DNA of 40,278 nucleotides from Bacteroidales bacterium (GTDB lineage: Bacteria; Bacteroidota; Bacteroidia; Bacteroidales; WCHB1-69), in contig JAEEKL010000210.1 in NCBI GenBank assembly GCA_016282395.1, forward strand, positions 1 through 40,278. Reading direction: 5' to 3'. Of this stretch, positions 32,639 through 39,763 are shown one piece after another (position 1 is the stretch's first letter; every line of letters starts with the position of its first letter). A program made the position numbers and the translations under genes. The notes under the pieces were generated by a model. The model had not been told where the DNA came from, searched no databases, and saw nothing but the letters and a program-made list of their open reading frames with translations.

Positions 32639-33416
32639 TGGTATTTGTCATTTGACTGTTATACCGATGCGTGGTGAGCCGTCGCATGTTTCGGAGATGG
32701 TGAGCCAGCTTCTGTTCGGCGAGACATACCGGGTGTTGGAAATTTCCGATGAATGGGTTCGGATTGAGACTCACCATGACGGCTATGCGGGCTGGATTCA
32801 ACGGAAACAATATTTCGAGGTTTCTGATGACACGTTCGACAACTACCTGAAAGCGGACAAGTTGCGATTGAGTGCCCCGTTCGTCATGACTGGTGTGCAA
32901 ATCCCGAATGTACTGTCGATGGGTGCGCTGACCGTGACGAATCCTGAATTCTGTCCGTTCCGTGAGCGATTCCCGATTCCGAAGGCTGAAAACTGGTGGC
33001 CTGCAGACGGTGTGCCGGACATCTCCCGTATCCAACGTATGGATTTGCTTCGAAAGACTGCTTTTTCGCTGCTCGGAACCCCATATCTTTGGGGAGGTCG
33101 CACTCCGCTCGGTATCGACTGCTCCGGATTTGTTCAGCTGTTGTACTCCTTGGTCGGCGTGCAGCTGCCTCGCGATGCCTCGCAGCAAGTTCTATGTGGC
33201 GAGCCTCTCGACTTCGTCCATGAGGCCCGTCTCGGCGACCTTGCCTTTTTTCACAACGAGGAAGGGAACATTGTTCATGTGGGCATGATGCTCGGTGATG
33301 GCACCATTATCCATTCCAGCGGCAGCGTCCGTATTGACCGTATTGACGAAACAGGTATCTTTAACGAGGAAGTGCAGCGATATACGCACCAGTTGCGGGT
33401 GATCGTGCGGGTGTGA
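32631..33416 (+). CDS. NlpC/P60 cell-wall endopeptidase (YkfC-like)
   Basis: 261 aa with no signal peptide. Residues 1-120 form SH3-like modules (EMVSQLLFGETYRVLEIS ... WVRIETHHDGYAGWI). Residues 135-261 form the NlpC/P60 papain-like domain: GTPYLWGGRTPLGIDCSGFV with catalytic C164, HVGMMLGD with H216, and IIHSSG with H228. This arrangement is that of gamma-D-glutamyl-L-diamino acid endopeptidases that trim recycled muropeptides. The lack of a leader suggests a cytoplasmic recycling role. The ATG is the last unit of an 8-nt repeat array, and another such array follows the stop. Confidence 0.9.
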   Translation: MNAGICHLTVIPMRGEPSHVSEMVSQLLFGETYRVLEISDEWVRIETHHDGYAGWIQRKQYFEVSDDTFDNYLKADKLRLSAPFVMTGVQIPNVLSMGALTVTNPEFCPFRERFPIPKAENWWPADGVPDISRIQRMDLLRKTAFSLLGTPYLWGGRTPLGIDCSGFVQLLYSLVGVQLPRDASQQVLCGEPLDFVHEARLGDLAFFHNEEGNIVHVGMMLGDGTIIHSSGSVRIDRIDETGIFNEEVQRYTHQLRVIVRV

Positions 33417-33420
33417 GACA

Positions 33421-33452
33421 ATGACGCGATGATACGATGATACGATGAATGG
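33421..33452 (+). repeat. Octamer tandem array ATGANNNN x4 after the NlpC/P60 gene
   Basis: ATGACGCG, ATGATACG, ATGATACG, ATGAATGG with exact 8-nt spacing (33421, 33429, 33437, 33445), starting 4 nt after the stop. More irregular ATGA units continue to about 33478. Confidence 0.85.
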
Positions 33453-33480
33453 GTGATGAATAAATGATGAATGAATGATT

Positions 33481-33511
33481 GGGGCGTATCGCATACGCCC
33501 CGCATACGCCC
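33481..33511 (+). repeat. Perfect hairpin overlapping an 11-bp tandem duplication
   Basis: GGGGCGTA-TCGCA-TACGCCCC (33481-33501) is an 8-bp perfect stem. Its right half belongs to CGCATACGCCC repeated twice in tandem (33490-33500 and 33501-33511). It has no T-run, so it is not a normal terminator. It lies between the octamer array and mltG. Confidence 0.8.
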
Positions 33512-33542
33512 GTTAATCCGTATCGCACACACCCGTTATTCA

Positions 33543-34580
33543 ATGAATATTTTCATGAAAAAGAAAAAGATTATCATAATCATTATATTGTGCGCCATTT
33601 TGTTGGCGGGAATCGCGGGGGGCGTTTTTTTCAGAACGTTTTTTTCAGAGAATGTGCGGAACCGAGATGTGACCGTAGTTGTGCCTCCTGGTGCTACATT
33701 TGAGCAAGTGATGGACACGTTGCGCAAATATGAGGTGCTGAAATCGGAAAACACCTTTCAAAAAACATCAAATGTTCTGAAATACAAAACGATAAGGATT
33801 GGTAAATACGACATTTCTAACTGTCGCACGAATTTGGATTTGGTGCGATTGTTGCGCCGAGGACAGCATTATCCCGTGAAGTTCACGTTTAACAATACTC
33901 GCACGGTAAATCAGTTTGTGGAAAAGGTCGGTGATCGTTTCTTCTTTGAACCGCAAGAACTTAGTGCATTACTCCACGATAAGGATTATATGTCGAAGTT
34001 CGGCTTGTCGGACACGACCGCAGTATGCCTTTTTATTCCAAACACATACGAGATTTACTACGACATCACGGCGGAGGAGTTCCTCGACCGCATGAATAGT
34101 TATTACCAGGAGTTTTGGAATGAGAAGAGAAAGACAACGGCCTCTGAAATAGGTTTGACGCCGGTGCAGGTGGCCACGCTCGCCTCGATTGTGGAGGAGG
34201 AGAACATGCGCCCGTCGGAGAAAGCGATTATTGCCGGGCTATACATCAACAGGCTGAACAAAGGGATGTTGTTGCAGTCGGACCCGACTGTTAAGTTCGC
34301 CATCGGGGATTTCGCCCGCAAGCGCATCCTGAACGCCGACCTGCAGGTGGATTCCCCGTACAATACGTACAAGTACAAAGGGCTTCCTCCCGGCCCGATC
34401 CGCATTCCGGAGGCCTCCACGATGGACTCCGTGTTGCATTACCGTCATCACAACTACCTCTACATGTGCGCCAAGGAGGATTTCTCAGGCTACCACAACT
34501 TTACCGCAAGCGCTGCCGAGCACGCCCGCAATGCTGCTCGTTATCGTGCCGCGCTGAACGCCCGGAACATCAAGAAATAG
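33543..34580 (+). CDS. mltG: Endolytic transglycosylase MltG
   Basis: 345 aa from the ATG at 33543. ATG at 33555 (MKKKKIII) is also possible, and the longer frame reading through the repeats is rejected. One transmembrane helix at about 9-30 is followed by a LysM-like region (VVVPPGATFEQVMDTLRKYEVL) and the YceG domain. E218 in ASIVEEENMRP is the catalytic glutamate, at the same number as in E. coli. LLQSDPTVKFAIGD, SPYNTYKYKGLPPGPIRIPE and YHNFTASAAEH complete the signature. It cuts nascent glycan strands and so limits their length. It lies downstream of other peptidoglycan enzymes, and a 53-aa membrane protein follows 9 nt later. Confidence 0.95.
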   Translation: MNIFMKKKKIIIIIILCAILLAGIAGGVFFRTFFSENVRNRDVTVVVPPGATFEQVMDTLRKYEVLKSENTFQKTSNVLKYKTIRIGKYDISNCRTNLDLVRLLRRGQHYPVKFTFNNTRTVNQFVEKVGDRFFFEPQELSALLHDKDYMSKFGLSDTTAVCLFIPNTYEIYYDITAEEFLDRMNSYYQEFWNEKRKTTASEIGLTPVQVATLASIVEEENMRPSEKAIIAGLYINRLNKGMLLQSDPTVKFAIGDFARKRILNADLQVDSPYNTYKYKGLPPGPIRIPEASTMDSVLHYRHHNYLYMCAKEDFSGYHNFTASAAEHARNAARYRAALNARNIKK

Positions 34581-34589
34581 TTTTTTACT

Positions 34590-34751
34590 ATGGAGGATGC
34601 TCCACCTAAACAATATCCGAGATATGTCAGAACCATCTCTCGGAGCAAACAAGAAATTTCGGTGCTGGGTCGTTTTTATATAGCTCAAGGACTCTATTTC
34701 GCAGGGTTCATGGTGCTAGCGGCTCTTATTGTCATTTTTTTGATGGTATAA
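34590..34751 (+). CDS. Small single-pass membrane protein, 53 aa
   Basis: This short ORF starts 9 nt after mltG and encodes MEDAPPKQYPRYVRTISRSK and so on, with a C-terminal hydrophobic helix at about 32-53 (FAGFMVLAALIVIFLMV). A basic, hydrophilic N terminus before a C-terminal helix is the layout of a small tail-anchored protein. The tight spacing after mltG suggests cotranslation. No family is recognised. Confidence 0.55.
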   Translation: MEDAPPKQYPRYVRTISRSKQEISVLGRFYIAQGLYFAGFMVLAALIVIFLMV

Positions 34752-34889
34752 ATGCTTTGGACGACAATATTCCTTTTGTATTGGGCTTTGCTTTTTTCGT
34801 TCCTCTTCTCTTTGCAGAATAAACGTATCATCGAATCGTCACAAAAAAAGGTCGCACTTTCGGTACGACCTTTTTCTGTAAGTAAGTGA
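34752..34889 (+). CDS. Possible 45-aa hydrophobic peptide
   Basis: An ATG directly follows the stop of the 53-aa gene (TAAATG). The ORF encodes MLWTTIFLLYWALLFSFLFS plus a basic tail, and its 3' third runs through a bidirectional terminator and just into the tRNA gene. That overlap makes it doubtful as an intact product. The hydrophobic N terminus is the only positive sign. Confidence 0.25.
   Translation: MLWTTIFLLYWALLFSFLFSLQNKRIIESSQKKVALSVRPFSVSK
34843..34875. terminator. Bidirectional terminator between the mltG operon and tRNA-Val
   Basis: AGGTCG (34849-34854) pairs with CGACCT (34866-34871), with A-run before and T-run after. On the plus strand five T follow. On the minus strand seven T follow, ending the tRNA transcript. 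Confidence 0.82.
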
Positions 34890-34961
34890 TCTGTACTGGA
34901 TTTGAACCAGTGACCTCTTGCCTGTCAAGCAAGCGCTCTAAACCAACTGAGCTAACAGATC
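34887..34961 (-). tRNA. tRNA-Val(GAC)
   Basis: On the minus strand the acceptor GATCTGT pairs with ACAGATC. The D arm is GCTC-AGTTGGTTTA-GAGC, the anticodon stem CTTGC/GCAAG encloses the loop TTGACAG (anticodon GAC), and the T arm is ACTGG-TTCAAAT-CCAGT. The discriminator base is A and CCA is not encoded. The anticodon GAC reads GUC/GUU valine codons. It has its own promoter box and terminator, so it is a monocistronic tRNA. Confidence 0.93.
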
Positions 34962-34980
34962 ATCTGTCTGAAATCGGCGG

Positions 34981-34988
34981 CAAAGATA
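34981..34988 (-). promoter_or_regulatory. -7 promoter box of tRNA-Val
   Basis: The minus strand reads TATCTTTGCCGC, 19 nt before the tRNA 5' end. Confidence 0.72.
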
Positions 34989-35082
34989 CACTTTTTTTGG
35001 ATTCCGCCAAACATTTTCTAAACTTTTCCTTTTTTCTTTGGAACAGACTGAAAAACAAGCTGTTATTTATCATTCAGTAGGC

Positions 35083-36327
35083 TTAATATCCGAACACCGT
35101 CTGTGCCTCGTCCATTTTCTTTATCACGGGAACGTTGAAAGGACAGCGAGATTCGCATTGTCCGCAACCCACGCAATCGCTTGCGTGATGTTCCAGCTTT
35201 TTGTATTTTGCGGCTAATTCCTCGTTCACAACACCGCCGTTCTGCTGTACTTCGTCGAGTAGTTCGTTCACTGCCGCAATGTCAATGCCTACGGGACAGG
35301 GGGCGCAATGTTTGCAGTAAGTGCAGCCAGTGCTCCCGCCTTCATTCTGAGCAGTCAGCTTGTTGAGCACAGCGTTATAGTCTTTCTCCTCATCAGTGGC
35401 CTTGAGATAGTGCAAGTCGGATTCGAGTTCCTCGATGTTGTCGGCGCCACAGATGGCCACGGACACACACGGTTTCGCCATCGCATAGGCGATGCATTGC
35501 ACGGGCGTGAGGGCGACTTTCAGGGGCGATTTCTCTGCTTCGAGAAGTTTGCCACCGCCGCCGAACACCTTCATCACCGTGATGGCGATGTTGTGTTGGG
35601 CGCAGTAGTCGTAAAGTTCCACACGCACGGGGTCGATGCCAGGCAGCATGTTCTCATAGCTTTTCGGGTCCCACGGGTTGTTGCCCGACAACACACGGTC
35701 GAAGGCGGGGTTGAGGCTGAACATGATGACCTCCACCAGACCGCTCTTGGCGGCTTTCAGCGCAACTTCCGCATTATGACTGCTTAAGCCGATATGTTGG
35801 ATTTTGCCCTCTTTCTTGAGTTGTTTCACATATTCGAGGTATGGGGTGCCTTGCAAGGAGTCCCATTCCGCGAGGTTATCGACGATGTGAATCATGCCCA
35901 CTTCGATATGGTCGGTGCCGAGACGCTCGAGCAGGTCGTTGAAGCCTTTCTTACATTTTTCCAAATCGCGGGTACGCTCGTAACTTGAGCCGTTCCACCA
36001 GCAGCCCACATGGCCTTGGATGACCATCTCGTCGCGACGACCTTTGAGCGCGTAGCCAATGTTACTGCGCACCTTAGGATCGGCATCATAAATGTCTATG
36101 TAGTTCACACCGTGGTCAAGGGCATAGACCATGTATTCACGTGCCTCGGCGGTGTCGATTTTGCCGAAGATGCCACAGCCGATGCCGATTTCGCCCACGC
36201 GGATGCCAGTGCTGCCCAATGCACGATAGGCCATATCAGGGTTCTCTTTGACGGTCTGCTTCTGATGGCAGGAAAACAGCGTCAGTATCAGACCAATGAG
36301 CAGAAAGAAGGTGATAATCTTTTTCAT
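35083..36327 (-). CDS. Lipobox-bearing aldo/keto-reductase-fold protein with two 4Fe-4S motifs
   Basis: 414 aa from the ATG at 36327; the frame further upstream contains the promoter. The N terminus, MKKIITFFLLIGLILTLFSC, has a lipoprotein-type signal with Cys20. The AKR barrel follows: YRALGSTGIRVGEIGIGCGIFG, GVNYIDIYDADPKVRSNIG, YVKQLKKEGKIQHIGLSSH, VEVIMFSLNPAFD. Where AKRs have the catalytic Tyr (DTAxxYG), this reads DIYDADP. Where they have Lys (ATK), it reads QGH. The C terminus has two clusters, CTYCKHCAPCP and CVGCGQCESRCP. Its redox partner and substrate are unknown. Export of a double-cluster protein with a Sec-type lipoprotein leader is odd. Confidence 0.85.
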   Translation of the reverse strand: MKKIITFFLLIGLILTLFSCHQKQTVKENPDMAYRALGSTGIRVGEIGIGCGIFGKIDTAEAREYMVYALDHGVNYIDIYDADPKVRSNIGYALKGRRDEMVIQGHVGCWWNGSSYERTRDLEKCKKGFNDLLERLGTDHIEVGMIHIVDNLAEWDSLQGTPYLEYVKQLKKEGKIQHIGLSSHNAEVALKAAKSGLVEVIMFSLNPAFDRVLSGNNPWDPKSYENMLPGIDPVRVELYDYCAQHNIAITVMKVFGGGGKLLEAEKSPLKVALTPVQCIAYAMAKPCVSVAICGADNIEELESDLHYLKATDEEKDYNAVLNKLTAQNEGGSTGCTYCKHCAPCPVGIDIAAVNELLDEVQQNGGVVNEELAAKYKKLEHHASDCVGCGQCESRCPFNVPVIKKMDEAQTVFGY

Positions 36328-36351
36328 TTTACCTGTTTTTGTTTGAAAAGG

Positions 36352-36359
36352 CAAAGATA
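36352..36359 (-). promoter_or_regulatory. -7 promoter box of the aldo/keto reductase gene
   Basis: The minus strand reads TATCTTTGCC, 24 nt before the ATG at 36327, overlapping the 5' end of the longer open frame. Confidence 0.72.
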
Positions 36360-36447
36360 CAATTTTCTTTTCTATATAGAATGATGAATTATGAAAAAAT
36401 AAACACGCCGACAGCCATACATCACAAACCGAAAACTGAAAAAATCG

Positions 36448-36455
36448 TATTTTTG
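36448..36455 (+). promoter_or_regulatory. -7 promoter box of the MATE gene (leaderless start likely)
   Basis: TATTTTTGCGCC ends only 8 nt before the ATG at 36464. With usual Bacteroidota spacing to the start site, the mRNA would begin within a few nucleotides of the AUG. Confidence 0.7.
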
Positions 36456-36463
36456 CGCCCTAT

Positions 36464-37807
36464 ATGAAAAAAACGATACTCCTTTCTGACCATTTCACTA
36501 TAAGGAAACTGTTCCGTTTTACGGTGCCCGCCATGATGATGATGGTGTTCATTTCGATTTACAGCGTAATCGACGGCTTTTTCGTCTCCAATTTCGCAGG
36601 TACGACCTCTTTCGCCGCCCTTAACCTAATCTATCCCTTCCTGATGTTCTTGAGCGTGATCGGTTTTGTCTTCGGTGCGGGTGGTACCGCGCTGATAGCC
36701 AAAACCTTGGGAGAAGAAAAGCCCGCCGAGGCCAACCGGATCTTTTCCCTTTTGATTTATACTGGAGCGCTTGTCGGTGTGTTTTTCGCCGCTGTGGGGT
36801 GGCCATTGCTCGACAATGTTTCTGTCATGCTAGGCGCAGACGAAGCCATGGTGGATGAGTGCGTGATATACGGCCGAATCATGCTTCTGGCAATGCCGTT
36901 TTTCATTCTCCAAATCATGTTTCATTCACTATTCGTCGCGGCGGAGAAACCGAATCTCGGTCTGGTGGTCACACTTATTTCCGGAGGACTTAACATGCTG
37001 CTGGATGCCTTGTTCATCGCAGGTTTCGGTTGGGGGCTGAAGGGTGCTGCGTGGGCCACGGCATTGTCACAGATGGTTGGAGGAGTCATTCCGCTGATTT
37101 ATTTCATTGTCCCGAATAGTTCCCGCCTGCAGCTTTGCCGTCCCGTTTTCGATAGTACGGCGTTGCGACAGACCTGCTTCAACGGTATTAGCGAGTTTTT
37201 CTCCAATGTGTCGGCGACTGTGGTTTCAATGCTATACAACCTTCAGTTGATGAAGCATATAGGAGAGGATGGCGTGGCGGCATACGGGGTAATCATGTAT
37301 GTGGCGTTTATTTTCGCGGCAGTTATGATTGGCTATGGCATGGGTTCAGGACCGATTGTCAGCTTTCACTATGGAGCCGGGAACCGGGATGAATTAAGGA
37401 ATGTATTCACCAAAAGTATGATGCTGATTGGTATTATGGGGCTGACAGAATTCTTCCTCGCACAGTTTCTGGCCCGTCCGTTGGCACACATTTTTGTCAG
37501 CTACGACCCCGATCTATTAGCACTCACGACCCGAGCCCTGCGAATCTACAGTGTATCCTTCCTACTGATGGGTTTCAACGGCTATGCGTCGGCCTTCTTC
37601 ACCGCACTGAACAACGGGCTGGTGTCCGCACTCATCTCCACGAACCGCACGTTGGTCTGCGAGACGTTGGCAGTACTGTTGCTGCCCACTTTCTTCGGCG
37701 TCAGCGGCATTTGGTACGCCATCGTATTCGCCGAGGTCGCCGCCCTTGTACTCGCCGCAACGATGCTGGTGCGGAACGGAGGCAAGTACGGATACCTGAG
37801 ACGATAA
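36464..37807 (+). CDS. MATE-family multidrug/metabolite exporter
   Basis: 447 aa with twelve hydrophobic helices. Family signatures include FRFTVPAMMMMVFISIYSVI with DGFFVSNFAGTTSFAALNLI, FGAGGTALIAKTLGEEKPAEA in the first half, and the repeat in the second half (IGYGMGSGPIVSFHYGAGNR). MATE proteins export cationic drugs or metabolites by Na+ or H+ antiport across the inner membrane. The substrate cannot be deduced. The gene is monocistronic and convergent with the fucosidase gene. No terminator is visible in the 37-nt gap between the two stops. Confidence 0.93.
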   Translation: MKKTILLSDHFTIRKLFRFTVPAMMMMVFISIYSVIDGFFVSNFAGTTSFAALNLIYPFLMFLSVIGFVFGAGGTALIAKTLGEEKPAEANRIFSLLIYTGALVGVFFAAVGWPLLDNVSVMLGADEAMVDECVIYGRIMLLAMPFFILQIMFHSLFVAAEKPNLGLVVTLISGGLNMLLDALFIAGFGWGLKGAAWATALSQMVGGVIPLIYFIVPNSSRLQLCRPVFDSTALRQTCFNGISEFFSNVSATVVSMLYNLQLMKHIGEDGVAAYGVIMYVAFIFAAVMIGYGMGSGPIVSFHYGAGNRDELRNVFTKSMMLIGIMGLTEFFLAQFLARPLAHIFVSYDPDLLALTTRALRIYSVSFLLMGFNGYASAFFTALNNGLVSALISTNRTLVCETLAVLLLPTFFGVSGIWYAIVFAEVAALVLAATMLVRNGGKYGYLRR

Positions 37808-37844
37808 TGCAATGAAAGACGAGATGAGAAGATCAATATAAAAC

Positions 37845-39659
37845 TCAATCCACCATTCCAAACACCTTGATCACCCATGCGTTCTCCAACACGTTCAACT
37901 TTTTCGTATCAATGCAGGAGAAGTCAATGGTGAGCGTCCCCTTCTTGTCTTGCTTCCATTTCAACATATTGTATTTTACCCCTTTTTGACCCTGAAAGTC
38001 CACCTGTTCATCTGTGCCTAAAAGAATCATTTCCGCTTTCGGGTTCAGTTTTGGCATATTCTTGATGACCAACGGATTGCGCGGGTCTGGACGTTCAAAC
38101 TCGATAATGTAAAGGTTGTCGTCCTTGGTGGTGAAGCAGCGGATGGGCTTCTTCCAACTGATGTCGCCCAGCCACAATGTGGGAATGGGAACACTTTCCT
38201 CACCGTCTTTGCTCCATTTCAAGGAGACTGTCGCCTCTAAATCCTCTTCATGGTAATCAACCCTAAGTGACAACTCTTCATTCTTATATAATTTTAATAC
38301 GGTTTGCGCTTTAGGGTTGGAAATGGCATTTTTATCATAATGGAGTAAGGTGTCCCATATATTCGAGGCTGTTTCTCTGTAAACAGTGGCTTTGTCGTCT
38401 GCATTCAATGTCAGCGTGTAATTTCCATCGGCAGGAACGGTCACTTCCCCCTCCAAATGGAGGTCAAAATGGTCTGGGGTGGCTTCAGGTATCGGAGAAT
38501 TGCGAACCCAATCGTGGTCTATCATAAAAGAACAATATGAATAGGACACCTTATCCTGTTGGCAGGGAATCTCACACGGACGCGAACCGTAGATAGCTTC
38601 TCCGTTGATTTCCAACCATTTGCCAAGGTTTCGAAGTCGTTCCTGCTGGATGAGCGGGATGGTGCCGTCGGCATAGGGTCCCACGTTGAGGGTCAAACCG
38701 CCGCCATGAGCCACCAATTCCACAAAATGCTGGATCAACTCCTTGTCGGTCATATAGTTGTCCAAACTCTCGTTGCGGTTGAGGCCGAAACTGCGCCCAA
38801 GTCCACGACACTCCGCCCACGGAACTTCCGTGTTCGCAATGCCCGCGCTGTATTCTGGCGTGAGGAAACCGTGCTTCGTGCCATTGCCCCATCGGTTGTT
38901 CACGATGGCATCCTTGCCCACGGTGTTGTAGTACCAGCTGATAAGTTCTTGAGAACGAAGCTGTTCCGCTGTATTGTTCCAGTCACCGTCGGAGAAGATG
39001 AGGTCGGGTTTGTAGCGGTTTACTAACTCCTTGAACTGCGGCACCATGTAGTTGTCCACGTATTCGCTGATTTCGTTGTCAGGGTCCACCATCCAGATGT
39101 GGAGCGGGTTAGTCCATTCGGGCAGCGAGTAGTAGAAACCCATGCGCAGCCCCTTCGCACGCACCGAGTTCGTCAGTTCCTCCACAATGTTGCGCCGCGG
39201 ACCGCTCGCCACGCTGTTCCATTGCGGCTGGAACTTGCTGTCCCACAGACAGTAGCCATCGTGGTGCTTGGTGACGAGGACGACGTACTGCGCACCGGCG
39301 TACTTGAACATCTGCGCCCAGTCGTCGGGGTTCCAAAGCTCTGCGTGCCAGTGTTTTGTCAGTTCCTTGTACTGGTCGAAAACGGGTTTGTTGGTGTCGG
39401 CATAGTAGCCCATGATGCGTGTCCGTTCGGGTTCTTTCTGCATCAATCCACGGTAGAACCATTCGCCGTAGCCCTCCATCGAGGCATACGCAGGCACAGA
39501 ATAGAGTCCCCAGTGGATGAAGATGCCGAGTTTCGCGTCGCGGAACCACTGTGGATAGCCGCGCTGGTTGATGGATTCCCAGGTGGGTTGCACATCACCC
39601 TGTTGCGCCAAGGCTGACAGCGACAGAGCTATAATGAGTAGTAAGATTAATCGTTTCAT
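37845..39659 (-). CDS. GH29 alpha-L-fucosidase with internal PA14-like domain
   Basis: 604 aa with a signal peptide (MKRLILLLIIALSLSALAQQ). The GH29 barrel spans residues 25-365: FRDAKLGIFIHWGLYSVPAY, YVVLVTKHHDGYCLWDS (HHDG 132-135), and LIFSDGDW, with D224 the likely nucleophile. VELVAHGGGLTLNVGPYADG closes the barrel. An inserted domain at about 385-485 (GEVTVPADGNYTLTLNADDK, LRVDYHEEDLEATVSLKWS) resembles PA14 carbohydrate-binding modules, followed by a beta-sandwich tail. It releases L-fucose from host glycans or plant polysaccharides. It ends VIKVFGMVD and no T9SS C-terminal sorting domain is visible. No SusC/D pair is nearby. Confidence 0.94.
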   Translation of the reverse strand: MKRLILLLIIALSLSALAQQGDVQPTWESINQRGYPQWFRDAKLGIFIHWGLYSVPAYASMEGYGEWFYRGLMQKEPERTRIMGYYADTNKPVFDQYKELTKHWHAELWNPDDWAQMFKYAGAQYVVLVTKHHDGYCLWDSKFQPQWNSVASGPRRNIVEELTNSVRAKGLRMGFYYSLPEWTNPLHIWMVDPDNEISEYVDNYMVPQFKELVNRYKPDLIFSDGDWNNTAEQLRSQELISWYYNTVGKDAIVNNRWGNGTKHGFLTPEYSAGIANTEVPWAECRGLGRSFGLNRNESLDNYMTDKELIQHFVELVAHGGGLTLNVGPYADGTIPLIQQERLRNLGKWLEINGEAIYGSRPCEIPCQQDKVSYSYCSFMIDHDWVRNSPIPEATPDHFDLHLEGEVTVPADGNYTLTLNADDKATVYRETASNIWDTLLHYDKNAISNPKAQTVLKLYKNEELSLRVDYHEEDLEATVSLKWSKDGEESVPIPTLWLGDISWKKPIRCFTTKDDNLYIIEFERPDPRNPLVIKNMPKLNPKAEMILLGTDEQVDFQGQKGVKYNMLKWKQDKKGTLTIDFSCIDTKKLNVLENAWVIKVFGMVD

Positions 39660-39701
39660 TAGTACTTTTATTTTTGAAAGTGCGAAAGTACATTTTTATC
39701 A

Positions 39702-39732
39702 TAAAAAACACCTCGGAATTTCTCCCGAGGTG
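39702..39732 (-). terminator. Rho-independent terminator of the kce transcript
   Basis: CACCTCGG (39709-39716) pairs with CCGAGGTG (39725-39732) across an 8-nt loop. On the minus strand a run of six T follows (39708-39703). It lies 31 nt after the kce stop. Confidence 0.88.
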
Positions 39733-39763
39733 CTCTTACGTCATACGTCTAATGACCTACATC

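Noticed and set aside
33417..33542. Repeats considered as a CRISPR array
   Set aside because: Units are 8 to 11 nt with no spacers of usual length, and no cas genes are in the window.
37845..39659. T9SS cargo sorting domain at the end of the fucosidase
   Set aside because: The C terminus (ending VIKVFGMVD) lacks the conserved GxY/KxxK pattern and spacing of type A sorting domains.
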